A DNA stretch of 41,107 bases from Lichenicola sp964249915 (GCA_964249915.1 CAXUEL010000008.1:1-41107); one strand, 5' to 3'. Shown: positions 6,712 to 15,051, numbered from the stretch's first letter. Notes: generated by a model from the sequence alone, not told the origin. Made by a program: numbers and translations.

Positions 6712-7257
6712 ATGGCAGAGCAGAGCCCAGAGATGCTCGATCCGATCGACGAGCCGCCGCCGGCAGAGGTGAGCGAGCCGCCGCGGGAGATCACCGACTA
6801 CGAGAAGAAGCTGCGCCGCGAGGTCGCGCGCTACCGCGAGCAGGCGCGCATCGCCCAGAGCGAGCGCGAATCGGCCTGCGCCGCCGCGGTGCGCGACCGC
6901 GACGAGGCGGTCGCCGCCGCACGCGAGGACGCGCGCAGCCGCGTGCTGCAGGCCGAGCTGAAGACCCATGCGATCCGGTCCGGCATCGTCGACCTGGACG
7001 GGCTCCGCCTCGCCGACACCGGGGCGCTGAGCTTCGACGAGAGCGGCGGCGTGCAGGGGGTCGAGGAGGTCATCGAGAGCCTGCGGCAGCGCAAGCCCTA
7101 CCTGTTCGCAGCCGAGTCCGGAGCGACCCCTACGGTCACCACGGCACAGCTGCAGCGGCCGCCGGCGCCGGCGCAGCCGACCAACGTCGACGCGCGCAGC
7201 CTGTCGCGCGCGGCGTGGCACGCCGAGCGGGACCGGCTGCTGGCCGCCTCGCGCTGA
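6712..7257 (+). CDS. putative phage capsid scaffolding protein
   Basis: 181 residues from the ATG at 6712. GGAGAAGG lies about 13 bases upstream, so a slightly earlier start cannot be excluded. Acidic N-terminus (EQSPEMLDPIDEPPPAEVSE), then a long charged helix typical of scaffolds: REVARYREQARIAQSERESA followed by alternating Arg/Glu/Ala to about residue 85. The C-terminal part has LKTHAIRSGIVDLDGLRLAD, VIESLRQRKPYLF and a final basic helix RAAWHAERDRLL. Scaffolds of this shape sit between portal and major capsid protein, drive procapsid assembly and then leave. No separate maturation protease gene or protease domain is visible. Identity rests on position, composition and the 'K..ai..Gi.D.D....D' segment common in such proteins. 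Confidence 0.7.
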   Translation: MAEQSPEMLDPIDEPPPAEVSEPPREITDYEKKLRREVARYREQARIAQSERESACAAAVRDRDEAVAAAREDARSRVLQAELKTHAIRSGIVDLDGLRLADTGALSFDESGGVQGVEEVIESLRQRKPYLFAAESGATPTVTTAQLQRPPAPAQPTNVDARSLSRAAWHAERDRLLAASR

Positions 7258-7322
7258 GGCCGTCCGGACCGGTCGACACTTCGCCTTCATCGCCTGTCGT
7301 CAACGAAGGGTAACACCACCGC

Positions 7323-8696
7323 ATGCCGATCCAGAACTTTCCGTCCCAGCTGCAGCCGATCATCCAGCAGGGCTTCCTCGCCCGCGAGTTCCAGGACGGG
7401 CTCCAGTCTCGCCTGAGCTTCCGGTCCATCGCCGACCGCGAGGTGTTTCCGAATCGCATCGGCGAGACGGTGACCAAGACTCGCAAGGGGCTGAAGTCGC
7501 CGGTGACGACACCCATGGTGCCGAGCGTCAACACCAACTTCGACAACGGCATGACGCCGTCGAGCTGGAGCGTCGAGCAGTACACGCTGACGATCAACCA
7601 GTATGGCGACACCATCGACCTCAACATGGTCACCGAGGGCGTCGGCATCGCCAGCCAGTTCCTGGCCAACGCGCGCACCAACGGCGTGCAGGCGATGCAG
7701 TCGCTCGACCGGATCGCGCGCAACACGCTGTTCGGCGGCGCTCTCGGCGGCGTCGGCGGCTATCTCGGCGGCAACACCCGGGTCAACACGGCGCTGAGCG
7801 CCGCCGCCAAGACGATCTTCGTCGACGACGTGCGCGGCTTCCAGAACGTGATGAACAGCTACGGCCAGGTCGTGCCGGTGGCGTCGACCGGCGGCATGAC
7901 CGTCACCGTCGGCAGCAACTCCTACACGCTGGTCTCGAACACCGTGGACGCGGTCAACGTGTCGACGGCGCCGAACGGGACCTCGGGCAGCCTCACCTTC
8001 TCGACCAACATCAGCGTGTCGGATGGTGCGCTGGCCTCGGCGGTGGTGGCGGCGACCGCGCCCCTGGTGCTGCGGCCGAACGGCCGGCTCAGCACGGCGG
8101 CGCTGGTGGCGCCGACCGGCACCTATGGTGCGACGAGCTACGTGCCGGGCGACACGCTGGGCATCCAGACCGTGCTGTCTGCGGTCGCGGCGCTGCGCAT
8201 GAACAACGTGCCGACGGTCGACGGCTGCTTCCATTGCTACCTCGACGACCAGCAGATGCTGGGCCTGTTCCGTGACGGCGACTTCAAGTACCTGTATCGC
8301 GGGGCCTACGGCACCGAGACCTATCAGGCCGGCTCGATCGTCGAGCTGCTCGGCGTGCGGTTCATTCCGACCACGGAAGCGCCGCAGCAGGTGTCGCTCG
8401 GTGCTGGCGCGATCCATCGCGCCATCGTTTGCGGCAAGGGTGCGCTGGTCGAGGGCGACTATGCCGACGCTGGCCATCGCGACATCCCGGATGCGGAGAA
8501 GTCGCTGATGGAGCAGGTCGACAGCGTCGTCATGGTGACGCGCGAGCCGCTCGACCGGCTCAAGCAGATCATCGCCCAGTCCTGGTACTGGATCGGCGGC
8601 TATGCGCTGCCGACCGACGCGACCGCCAGCACGACCATCATCCCGACCGCGACCAACAGCTACCTCAAGCGCGGCGTGGTGATCGAGAGCCTGTAG
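7323..8696 (+). CDS. major capsid protein
   Basis: 457 residues from the ATG at 7323. Starts PIQNFPSQLQPIIQQGFLAR and has the capsid pattern QYTLTINQYGDTIDLNMVTE, a helix ending SLDRIARNTLFGG, then an inserted beta-rich stretch (about residues 160-260, Thr/Ser/Val-rich with NTVDAVNVS and SLTFSTNISVSDG). The fold resumes with LRMNNVPTVDGCFHCYLDDQ, GDFKYLYRGAYGTETYQAGS and VELLGVRFIPTTEAPQQ, ending in IIAQSWYWIGGYALPTD. This is an HK97-fold capsid protein with an extra surface domain in the insertion. The absence of a protease gene nearby suggests it is not cleaved at the N-terminus, as in N4 gp56-like capsid families. It is the most distinctive head gene of the cluster and is intact. Confidence 0.85.
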   Translation: MPIQNFPSQLQPIIQQGFLAREFQDGLQSRLSFRSIADREVFPNRIGETVTKTRKGLKSPVTTPMVPSVNTNFDNGMTPSSWSVEQYTLTINQYGDTIDLNMVTEGVGIASQFLANARTNGVQAMQSLDRIARNTLFGGALGGVGGYLGGNTRVNTALSAAAKTIFVDDVRGFQNVMNSYGQVVPVASTGGMTVTVGSNSYTLVSNTVDAVNVSTAPNGTSGSLTFSTNISVSDGALASAVVAATAPLVLRPNGRLSTAALVAPTGTYGATSYVPGDTLGIQTVLSAVAALRMNNVPTVDGCFHCYLDDQQMLGLFRDGDFKYLYRGAYGTETYQAGSIVELLGVRFIPTTEAPQQVSLGAGAIHRAIVCGKGALVEGDYADAGHRDIPDAEKSLMEQVDSVVMVTREPLDRLKQIIAQSWYWIGGYALPTDATASTTIIPTATNSYLKRGVVIESL

Positions 8697-8710
8697 TCAT
8701 CAGCAAGGGG

Positions 8711-8728
8711 AAGGCGCTGCGGCGCCTT
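8711..8728 (+). other. short GC hairpin after the capsid gene
   Basis: AAGGCGC (8711-8717) and GCGCCTT (8722-8728) form a 7-bp stem with loop TGCG. No T-run follows, so it is more likely an mRNA-stabilising or spacing hairpin than a terminator. Such structures often tune the excess of capsid message over the next gene. Confidence 0.5.
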
Positions 8729-8759
8729 CGCGGATGCTGCGCGTCATGGGGAGGAGCGC

Positions 8760-9161
8760 ATGTCCGGATCATCTAGCCTCGATACCTCGCCGCTGTCGGA
8801 TGCGGAGCGGGTGGATGTGCGCCGCTTCTGCGGATATCCGGCCTATGGCTCGGGAGACTCCGGGTTCCAGTCCTGGCGCTTCTTCGAGGCATACGGGACG
8901 CTCGAGTTCCGGTTGACGAACCTTGCGCCGGGCGAGTTCCAGGTCGTCAGGCAGTACCTGGCGAACCTGTATGCGCTCGAGCAGGCGGTTCCGGCCGCGA
9001 GCGGCAACCTGGATACCGACCAGGCTTCCGTGTGGAAGCACAACCGGTCCGAAGTGACGGACCGCGCCCGCTTGTTCGACGATTGGTGTCGCCGGCTCGC
9101 CTTCTTCCTGGGCGTTCCGGTGGGTCCCGGGATCCGCGGCGACGCCGCCATCCTCATCTAG
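8760..9161 (+). CDS. putative head-tail connector / head completion protein
   Basis: 133 residues from the ATG at 8760, with a strong Shine-Dalgarno AGGAG three bases upstream. Visible segments are LSDAERVDVRRFCGYPAYGS, FEAYGTLEFRLTNLAPGEFQ, VVRQYLANLYALEQAV and DRARLFDDWCRRLAFFLGVP. It is mostly alpha-helical with a central hydrophobic helix, fitting the small adaptor placed directly after the capsid gene in many phages. The cysteine-containing 'RRFCGYPAYG' start recurs in alphaproteobacterial phage proteins as I remember them. No enzyme motif is present. The role is inferred from position and size, and the gene is followed by a long hairpin element rather than directly by the next gene. Confidence 0.55.
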   Translation: MSGSSSLDTSPLSDAERVDVRRFCGYPAYGSGDSGFQSWRFFEAYGTLEFRLTNLAPGEFQVVRQYLANLYALEQAVPAASGNLDTDQASVWKHNRSEVTDRARLFDDWCRRLAFFLGVPVGPGIRGDAAILI

Positions 9162-9289
9162 AGCATGATCCGGTCGCCTAGGGCATCTCTCGCTCGCTTA
9201 GGCTCGCCTCACATGCCCTAGCTTGTTGTCTGAGTCAGCATCTTCGTCCGATCGACCGAGCCGGCTCGGTCGGGTGACGCTCTAGTTTT
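9158..9289. repeat. composite REP-like element with terminator-like end
   Basis: Outer arms CTAGAGC (9158-9164) and GCTCTAG (9279-9285) enclose two further inverted repeats. One is CTAGGGCAT (9178-9186) with ATGCCCTAG (9213-9221). The other is a perfect 20-bp palindrome at 9253-9272 (CGACCGAGCC and its complement). TTTT follows at 9286-9289. Like the copy at 6551, it begins within the TAG stop of the preceding gene. The last part could end transcription in the plus direction unless polymerase is modified. Confidence 0.7.
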
Positions 9290-9318
9290 CCCGTCCAAGC
9301 CGGAGGTTCGCGAGAAAG

Positions 9319-9870
9319 ATGGCCATATTCTTCAACGGCTGGATCGGTTACGGCGGTGGCGTTCAGGCCGGTGTCCTGGCGGAGCCGGCAGACGCGGCCT
9401 ACGCGCGGCGTCCGTTCGTGCTTGGGGATCTCGACAGCGGCATCGTCGCGGATGTCGGGGGTGGAACGGTGGGTCCTGCCGGCACGGCGTGGGGGCCGAT
9501 CGGGTTCGCCGGGGTGTTCGACGCGCAGACGGCCGGCAACCTCCTGTTCTGGTTTCCGCTGCCGGTCCCGGTCACGGTTCAGGCGGGCGGCACCATCACC
9601 AGCGGCGGCGGCCGTCACCGGTTCTACTTCCCGGACCTGCAGGGGGGGTCGTTGCGCACCCATCTGTGGCCTGCCGGCAGCGTGGTGGCCAGCACGCCGG
9701 ACGGCCGCGCGCTCACCGCCGGGGTGTCGCTGCAGGTGTCCGGTGGAACTCTCGCGGCGCAGGTTCCGGTGTTCGGTACCGGCGTCGTGATGGCAAGCCT
9801 GCCGGCCGCACAGCCTGCGGTCGGCAGCGGCCAGCTCTGGAACAACGGCGGGATCATTTCCGTCGCCTGA
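9319..9870 (+). CDS. phage structural protein of unknown role (decoration- or fibre-like)
   Basis: 183 residues from the ATG at 9319. Rich in Gly, Val, Thr and aromatic residues with no long helix: MAIFFNGWIGYGGGVQAGV, GNLLFWFPLPVPVTVQAGGT, GGGRHRFYFPDLQGGSLRTH. It ends PAVGSGQLWNNGGIISVA. The C-terminal 'sGqLWNNGGiisvA' is a motif I recall at the end of phage decoration and tail-fibre-like proteins. It is predicted to be all-beta. It lies between two connector-type genes, so a head decoration or neck protein is the best guess. It is preceded by the composite hairpin element, so its message level may be set separately. No enzymatic motif. Confidence 0.5.
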   Translation: MAIFFNGWIGYGGGVQAGVLAEPADAAYARRPFVLGDLDSGIVADVGGGTVGPAGTAWGPIGFAGVFDAQTAGNLLFWFPLPVPVTVQAGGTITSGGGRHRFYFPDLQGGSLRTHLWPAGSVVASTPDGRALTAGVSLQVSGGTLAAQVPVFGTGVVMASLPAAQPAVGSGQLWNNGGIISVA

Positions 9871-9885
9871 TCGGAAGGCACGTCG

Positions 9886-10527
9886 TTGCTGCAAACCATC
9901 ATCAATCAGAAGATCGCCTACGGACTGGCACGCGCCGCGTCCATCGTCGGCGTGTCGGAGGCGCTTTATCGACCCACTTCCGCCATGTTGCCGGTCTCCG
10001 GCTTGCCTTACGGCAGCATCCTTTGCGCCTACGACGTGACCCCGGACTTCAGGCTCATTTCCACCGCTCAACCCAACCACGCCTACGTCACGCTGCTGGC
10101 TGATCCGACGCTTGTGCAGCAGGGCGACTATCTGGTCGGAGACGATACCCACTTCGTCGCGCGCACCGAGCCGCTGCGTCCGGCCTTGTGCGTGTTGTGC
10201 GACCAGGTTCTGGACGTGCTGAACACCGACGTGACCACGAGTGCGGGGACGAACTCCTACGGCGGCCGCACCAGCAGCACGGACGCGGTGATCGCGCAGG
10301 GCTGGCCGGTGAGCATGTCGGCCAGGACGCGTGGCGAGCAGGACATGACCAAGCTGCCGAGCGACGTCAAGTCGGCGTACTACGACGTGCTGGCGCCACC
10401 CATACCGGGGATCACCCTGGTGTTCGGGATGCGCCTCCAGGACAGCAACGGACAGGACTACGAAATCGTCAGTGCGGAGCTGTCGCCGTTCGGCTGGCGT
10501 CTGCTCGCAGGCCTGGCGACGACCTGA
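9886..10527 (+). CDS. putative head-tail joining (neck) protein
   Basis: 213 residues from a TTG start at 9886, supported by GGAAGG at 9873-9878. There is no in-frame ATG until far into the conserved part. Segments are TIINQKIAYGLARAASIVG, EALYRPTSAMLPVSGLPYGS, LLADPTLVQQGDYLVGDDTH, FVARTEPLRPALCVLCDQVL and a final FGMRLQDSNGQDYEIVSAEL with FGWRLLAG. The 'D.G..Y.i.saels..GW.l.a' ending, a beta-barrel stop, is typical of phage neck and tail-completion proteins. Between the decoration-like gene and the tail-terminator-like gene it fits a joining protein. Exact family not recognised. Confidence 0.5.
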   Translation: MLQTIINQKIAYGLARAASIVGVSEALYRPTSAMLPVSGLPYGSILCAYDVTPDFRLISTAQPNHAYVTLLADPTLVQQGDYLVGDDTHFVARTEPLRPALCVLCDQVLDVLNTDVTTSAGTNSYGGRTSSTDAVIAQGWPVSMSARTRGEQDMTKLPSDVKSAYYDVLAPPIPGITLVFGMRLQDSNGQDYEIVSAELSPFGWRLLAGLATT

Positions 10528-10575
10528 CGGGATAGCCGATCCACACGATGCCTCAAGCCGGAGACGAACCACAGG

Positions 10576-12483
10576 ATGGCGGACATCTCGGATGTGGAGG
10601 CCGCCCTGTGCAGCCTAGTCGAGCAGGCGATCTATCCCAACGGGACCACGCAGCCAAGCCTCAGCAACGCCCTGGTGAAGATCTATCGCGGCTGGCCGAC
10701 GAACCGCGCGCTCAACGCCGACCTCGCGGTCGGCACGCAGACGGTGACGGTGTTCAGCAAGGAGAACAGCACGAAGGACACGTCGCGCTATCGGCGCGTC
10801 TGGAGGACCATCTCGGAGACGAGCCCGACCCTCACCGTGACGTGCGTCGGCGACACGGCGTCCTTCGGGGGGACCGGTGGGGCGGGGCAGACTGCGGGCC
10901 TGACGGTTGGAGGCGTTGCGTATTCCTGGGCGGTTACGGCCACCGACACGCCGACCAGCGTGGCTGCGGGGTTTGCCGGCCTGATCCCGGGTGCGACGTC
11001 TGCCGGCGGCGCTGTCACCGTCGGCGGGGCGCAGGTGTCCGGCCGGGTGGTCGGCAGCGGGACGGCGATCATGGAGACCCGGCGCCAGGAGCAGGGCATC
11101 ATGATCGCGGTGTGGTGTCCCACGCCGGCGGGACGCGACCTGCTGGCGAGCAGCGTGGACAACAGCCTATCGGACGTCGACTGGTTTCCGTTGTCCGACG
11201 GGACGGTCGCGCGCCTGCGCTACCACGACACCTTTGAAACGGACGCGTCAGAGAACGCTAACCTGTATCGGCGCAACCTCGACTACGTGGTCGAATATCC
11301 GACCACGATGGTGATGACCGGCTCGCAGATGCTGTTCGGGGTGGGGACCCTGGGCGGCACCGGACCCGAGGTCGGGTTCGGGTGCGTGGTTCCGTCGGCG
11401 CCGCTGGTGATTCCGCCGCTCGGCGCGGTGCGGTTCGACGCCTGGTACGACCCGGCGAACAGCATCGACCAGCAATGCGCGGCCGCGCTGTCGCTGCCGG
11501 CGTTCCAGAACCGGTTGCCTTCGAATGCCACGGTGACGGATGGCGTGGCGTCCTGGCCGAGAGCGACGCAGGCGACCATCGATGCGGAGATCGTGGCGGC
11601 GTTGCAGGCTGGCCTGTCCTTCTGGGCGTTCGACAGTTTCCAGCCCGACGACACGCTCAGCCTCGCGTTGCAGTTCTACCTGAGCAGCAGCCTGAGAGGC
11701 CGGCTGCGCTTCTGCATGCTGGGACAGACTTCCAACTGGGGGAGCGGAGGACAGGACCAGCCGTCGCTGCTGCGCGACATCAGCATGATGACGCAGCCCG
11801 GCTACATGACGGTGCTCGGCAACAGGCCGTTGTACCTGGTGCTGGACTCGTCCGCGGCGCAGACCGCAGGGCTGCCCGCCGGCGGGGTCGCTGCCGCGAT
11901 CAGCTTCGTCAGGCAGCAGGTCCAGGCGGCAGGAGGCGGCAACCCTTACGTCGTGTGGTTGTCGGGTGCTTCCCTTGCGGAATACTCGAACGTTGCGGCG
12001 GCGCAGGCGGCGGGTGCGGATGCCAGCGGCGCCTATGCGGTGCCGCAGCTGGATGGTTCGGAGCAGCCGTACACGTCGCTGACGCAGTCGGCCCGGGCGG
12101 ACTGGGCAGCACGCGGCAGCTCCGGGTTTCCCATGATCCCGACCGCCATGAGCGGCTGGGACCAGCGGCCGCTGGTCGAGACGCCGCAGCCGTTCTACCC
12201 GATCCCTGCAGGCCTTGGCGTCGACAACTATTACGACGCGCCGGTCGATGCGCAGCTCGGCGCGCATGTCGTGGAGATGGTGGACTACCTCGTTTCGCAG
12301 GCCTCCGCCTGTCCGGCACAGGTCGGCTTGATCTACGCGTGGAACGAGCTTGCCGAGGGTGGCTGGCTGATGCCGACCTTCACGGTGGCCGGACCGGACA
12401 TGGGACGCGTGGCCGCCATCGGCGCAGCACTGGCGGCGGCAGTCCGGCAGTCGACGGTCCCTCAACTCGATCTCGTTAACTAG
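10576..12483 (+). CDS. tail terminator-like protein fused to a GH99/WbsX-like glycosidase domain
   Basis: 635 residues from the ATG at 10576 (GGAGAC about ten bases upstream). Residues 1 to about 240 look like a tail terminator/completion protein: ADISDVEAALCSLVEQAIYP, VKIYRGWPTNRALNADLAVG and the end RYHDTFETDASENANLYRRN. A short linker leads to a second module from about residue 280 to 615: AVRFDAWYDPAN, TIDAEIVAALQAGLSFWAFD, LQFYLSSSLRGRLRFCML, NPYVVWLSGASLAEYSNV, FYPIPAGLGVDNYYDAP, and YAWNELAEGGWLMPTF (Trp589, Asn590, Glu591, Glu594). The last motif and the W-x-Y-D / fkfc.l pattern match GH99-like WbsX proteins, where W-N-E-x-x-E-G holds the catalytic carboxylates. The likely role is a virion-borne glycan hydrolase at the tail. 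No stop or frame break separates the halves. Confidence 0.65.
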   Translation: MADISDVEAALCSLVEQAIYPNGTTQPSLSNALVKIYRGWPTNRALNADLAVGTQTVTVFSKENSTKDTSRYRRVWRTISETSPTLTVTCVGDTASFGGTGGAGQTAGLTVGGVAYSWAVTATDTPTSVAAGFAGLIPGATSAGGAVTVGGAQVSGRVVGSGTAIMETRRQEQGIMIAVWCPTPAGRDLLASSVDNSLSDVDWFPLSDGTVARLRYHDTFETDASENANLYRRNLDYVVEYPTTMVMTGSQMLFGVGTLGGTGPEVGFGCVVPSAPLVIPPLGAVRFDAWYDPANSIDQQCAAALSLPAFQNRLPSNATVTDGVASWPRATQATIDAEIVAALQAGLSFWAFDSFQPDDTLSLALQFYLSSSLRGRLRFCMLGQTSNWGSGGQDQPSLLRDISMMTQPGYMTVLGNRPLYLVLDSSAAQTAGLPAGGVAAAISFVRQQVQAAGGGNPYVVWLSGASLAEYSNVAAAQAAGADASGAYAVPQLDGSEQPYTSLTQSARADWAARGSSGFPMIPTAMSGWDQRPLVETPQPFYPIPAGLGVDNYYDAPVDAQLGAHVVEMVDYLVSQASACPAQVGLIYAWNELAEGGWLMPTFTVAGPDMGRVAAIGAALAAAVRQSTVPQLDLVN

Positions 12484-12494
12484 ATAGGATTCGA

Positions 12495-12677
12495 ATGAAC
12501 AGACCCACACCCACCGCGCTGGTCGTGCTCCATGCGTTCGGCCGCTACAACCGCGGCGATGTCATCACGGACCCCGCCACGATCCAGGCGATCCTGGCAG
12601 GCGGAAACGCCAACCTGGTGCTGGTGCCGGTGCTGCCGAGCACCGGCACCACGGCCACGCCGAGCGGGGAGCACTGA
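12495..12677 (+). CDS. small tail protein preceding the sheath gene
   Basis: 60 residues from the ATG at 12495, AGGA about six bases upstream, three bases before the sheath gene. Sequence: LVVLHAFGRYNRGDVITDPA, TIQAILAGGNANLVLVPVLP, then a Ser/Thr/Gly tail. The 'F..Y..GDVItD...i..il...n...vv.v' pattern is a short beta-alpha-beta unit. Mu-like phages have a small gene (gp38-type) in the same place just before the sheath, whose job is unclear. This gene is equivalent by position, but homology is not shown. Confidence 0.6.
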   Translation: MNRPTPTALVVLHAFGRYNRGDVITDPATIQAILAGGNANLVLVPVLPSTGTTATPSGEH

Positions 12678-12680
12678 GAC

Positions 12681-14255
12681 ATGGTGCAGATCACCCAGTC
12701 GGGCGCCTTGAACACGGCCGCCCTGGTCGTTCCGGACCTGTATGTCCAGATTGCCTCGCCGCAGACCCTGTCCCTCAACGGCGTTCCGACCGACAAGATC
12801 GGCATCGTCGGGACGGCATCCTGGGGGCCGGTCAACCAGCCGGTGGTGATGGGCAGCATCGCCGACTACAACGCGGCGTTCGGGCCGGTGCTGGCGCGGC
12901 AGTATGACCTGGGCACGCCGGTCGCCTGCGCGCAGCAGCAGGGTGCCACGTCGTTCGTCGGCGTGCGGGTGACCGACGGCACCGACGTTTCGGCGACGTA
13001 TGCGCTGCTCTACAGCAACAACAGCTATCCGATGCTTCTCACCGCGGTGTGCTCGGGCAGCCTCGGCAACCAGATCAGCATCAACCTGGGTGCCGGATCG
13101 CGGGCAGGAAGCTGGCGGTTGACGTTGCAGATGCCGGGTCAGCTCCCGGAGGTTTTCGACAACCTCGATCCGAGCGCCGGCAACCCGGCGTTCTGGACCA
13201 GCGTGATCAGCGCGGTGAACAACGGAACCAGCGCGACGCGGGGACCTTCCGCGCTCTGCGTCGCCATTGCGGGCAACGGGCCGACCACTGCGCCCGCTTC
13301 CATCAGCAGCCAGACCCTGCTCAGCGGCACGGATGGGGTCGGCGGGATCGCGGCGGCGTCGTTGGTGGGCAATGACGGGCTGAGCCGGAGCGGGATGTAC
13401 GCGCTGCGCGGCCGCGGCTGTGCCATCGGCATGCTGGCGGATTGCAGCGACTCCACCCAGTGGACGGTGCAGAGCAGCTTCGGCCTGTCGGAAGGGATCT
13501 ACATGATCCTGGTCGGGCCGAGCGGCGACTCCATCGCCACTGCGGTGCAGACCAAGGACTCGGCTGGCCTGGACAGCTACGCTGCGAAGCTGATGTTCGG
13601 GGACTGGCTGTTCTGGTATGACCAGACCAACTCCCAGACGCGCATCGTCAGCCCGCAGGGCTTCGTCGCCGGGTGCCTGGCGAACCTGTCGCCCGAGCAG
13701 TCCAGCCTCAACAAGCCGTTGTCGGGGATTGCCGGAAGCCAGAAGAGCGGCCTCGCTTCCAGCGGCCAGGCGTTGACGTACTCCTCGGCCGAGCTGCAGA
13801 CGCTGTTCTCCGCCGGCATCGACGTGATCTGCAACCCGGCACCTGGTGGCTCCTACTGGGCGGTGCGTTGCGGGCACAACAGCTCGAGCAATGCGGTGAT
13901 CGCCGGCGACAGCTACACCCGGATGACCAACTTCATCGCCGAGACGCTTGCGGCCGGCATGGGCGGCTATGTCGGCAGCGTCATCAACTCGACGCTGCTG
14001 TCCAACATACGCGCCACGCTGCTGGGCTACCTGTCCAGCCTGGTGCAGCAGGGGATCCTCGGCAGCATCACCGGGGCGATGCCGTACGCAGTGGTCTGCG
14101 ACGGCTCGAACAACCCGCAGACGCGGACCGCGCTGGGCTACGTGCAGGCGGATGTCCAGGTGCAGTACCAGGGCATCAACGAGAAGTTCATCGTCAACCT
14201 GCAGGGCGGCCAGAGCGTGACCGTGTCGACCGCGAACGGCAGCTCCTCTAGCTAA
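12681..14255 (+). CDS. contractile tail sheath protein
   Basis: 524 residues from the ATG at 12681, right after the previous stop. The N-terminal arm is followed by the conserved sheath start: TDKIGIVGTASWGPVNQPVV, SIADYNAAFGPVLARQYD, GATSFVGVRVTDGTDVSATY. The variable outer domain includes GSLGNQISINLG. The C-terminal inner domain has the family pattern YMILVGPSGDSI, LMFGDWLFWYD, AGIDVICNPAPGGSYWAVRC, GYLSSLVQQGIL and VQVQYQGINEKFIVNLQGGQ. Sheath subunits stack around the tube and contract on infection (Mu gpL / P2 FI family). This gene establishes that the particle is myovirus-type, unlike the non-contractile tail of the Rhodobacter-type gene transfer agent. No disruption is visible. Confidence 0.9.
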   Translation: MVQITQSGALNTAALVVPDLYVQIASPQTLSLNGVPTDKIGIVGTASWGPVNQPVVMGSIADYNAAFGPVLARQYDLGTPVACAQQQGATSFVGVRVTDGTDVSATYALLYSNNSYPMLLTAVCSGSLGNQISINLGAGSRAGSWRLTLQMPGQLPEVFDNLDPSAGNPAFWTSVISAVNNGTSATRGPSALCVAIAGNGPTTAPASISSQTLLSGTDGVGGIAAASLVGNDGLSRSGMYALRGRGCAIGMLADCSDSTQWTVQSSFGLSEGIYMILVGPSGDSIATAVQTKDSAGLDSYAAKLMFGDWLFWYDQTNSQTRIVSPQGFVAGCLANLSPEQSSLNKPLSGIAGSQKSGLASSGQALTYSSAELQTLFSAGIDVICNPAPGGSYWAVRCGHNSSSNAVIAGDSYTRMTNFIAETLAAGMGGYVGSVINSTLLSNIRATLLGYLSSLVQQGILGSITGAMPYAVVCDGSNNPQTRTALGYVQADVQVQYQGINEKFIVNLQGGQSVTVSTANGSSSS

Positions 14256-14302
14256 ATCCCGACTGAAGACCAGCATGCCAGTGCACAGCAAGGAGGCCTC
14301 GA

Positions 14303-14728
14303 TTGGGTAATCCCTACAGTATCGGCCGTGACTGCCAGGTCGTTCTTCTTTGGAACGGCACGCGGCTCGACCTGCGCGACGTGACCGGGTTCCAGGCGCA
14401 GCAGGAGGTGCGCCAGCAGCGTTCCGACCCGCTGAACAGCGTGCCGATCGAATTCAACACCCCGGCGGGATGGCGCGGTCAGTTCCAGGTCGACCGCGGG
14501 TCGTCGGCGCTCGACGACCTGGTGGCCGCGATCGAGGCCGCGTTCTGGAACTCTGGCGTGATCGGTTCCGGAACGGTCTACCAGTACGTGTCGGAGGCGG
14601 ACGGCTCGACCAGCACCTACGAGTTCGTTGGGGTCTCGCTGACCTTGACCCATGCCGGCCACTATCAGGCCGAGAACATCGTCAAGCAGGTGGTCAGCTT
14701 CTATGCCAGCCAGAGGAACCGTCTCTGA
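14303..14728 (+). CDS. tail tube protein
   Basis: 141 residues from a TTG start at 14303, which has a perfect Shine-Dalgarno AGGAGG at 14291-14296. No ATG occurs near the start of the conserved part. Starts GNPYSIGRDCQVVLLWNGTR and continues LDLRDVTGFQAQQEVRQQRS, FNTPAGWRGQFQVDRGSSAL, TYEFVGVSLTLTHAGHYQAE and QVVSFYASQRNRL. The two-sheet barrel pattern with 'G...G.f.vdRg...ld' and the final 'v.q.vsF.as.r' fits Mu gpM / P2 FII-like tube proteins that form the inner channel under the sheath. It follows the sheath gene, as expected, and overlaps the chaperone gene by one base at TGATG. Confidence 0.82.
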   Translation: MGNPYSIGRDCQVVLLWNGTRLDLRDVTGFQAQQEVRQQRSDPLNSVPIEFNTPAGWRGQFQVDRGSSALDDLVAAIEAAFWNSGVIGSGTVYQYVSEADGSTSTYEFVGVSLTLTHAGHYQAENIVKQVVSFYASQRNRL

Positions 14729-15051
14729 TGGCGCTGCCAGCGGAGATCGACAGCGGCGACGGACGACGCTTCGCGCTGCGCGAGGCTAATCCGGGCGACA
14801 TGCTCGACCTGATCGAGGCTGCCGGAACTGCGGCATCCTCGTCCGCCTGGATGCGGTACGCGCTGATGATCTGCTCGGTCAACGCGATCGACGGCAAGCC
14901 GGTCATGATGCCGGTCACCAAGGAAGGCGTCCGCGAGCTCGGACGGCGGATCGGCAACGTCGGCATGGAGGCGCTGGCGCGCGTGCATTATCCGGACGAG
15001 ACGGAAACCGCCGGGCAGGGTGACCGGGAGCTCGACACCGCAAAAAACTGA
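14728..15051 (+). CDS. tail assembly chaperone, unshifted form
   Basis: 107 residues; the ATG at 14728 overlaps the tube stop (TGATG). Acidic and helical: ALPAEIDSGDGRRFALREAN, PGDMLDLIEAAG, AWMRYALMICSVNAIDGKPV, KEGVRELGRRIGNVGMEALA. It ends in the codons GCA AAA AAC TGA. 'G..f.lre...gdmldl.e.ag....n..w...a.....i.aidG.pv..p.....v..l..rlG..g...' is the usual first half of contractile-tail assembly chaperones (the position of P2 gpE or Mu gp41). It should coat the tape-measure protein before the tube polymerises. Part of the ribosomes should bypass its stop by a -1 shift to give the longer form. Confidence 0.8.
   Translation: MALPAEIDSGDGRRFALREANPGDMLDLIEAAGTAASSSAWMRYALMICSVNAIDGKPVMMPVTKEGVRELGRRIGNVGMEALARVHYPDETETAGQGDRELDTAKN

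Noticed and set aside
5665..8477. Long minus-strand open frames opposite portal, scaffold and capsid
   Set aside because: No family pattern; composition is that of an antisense strand.
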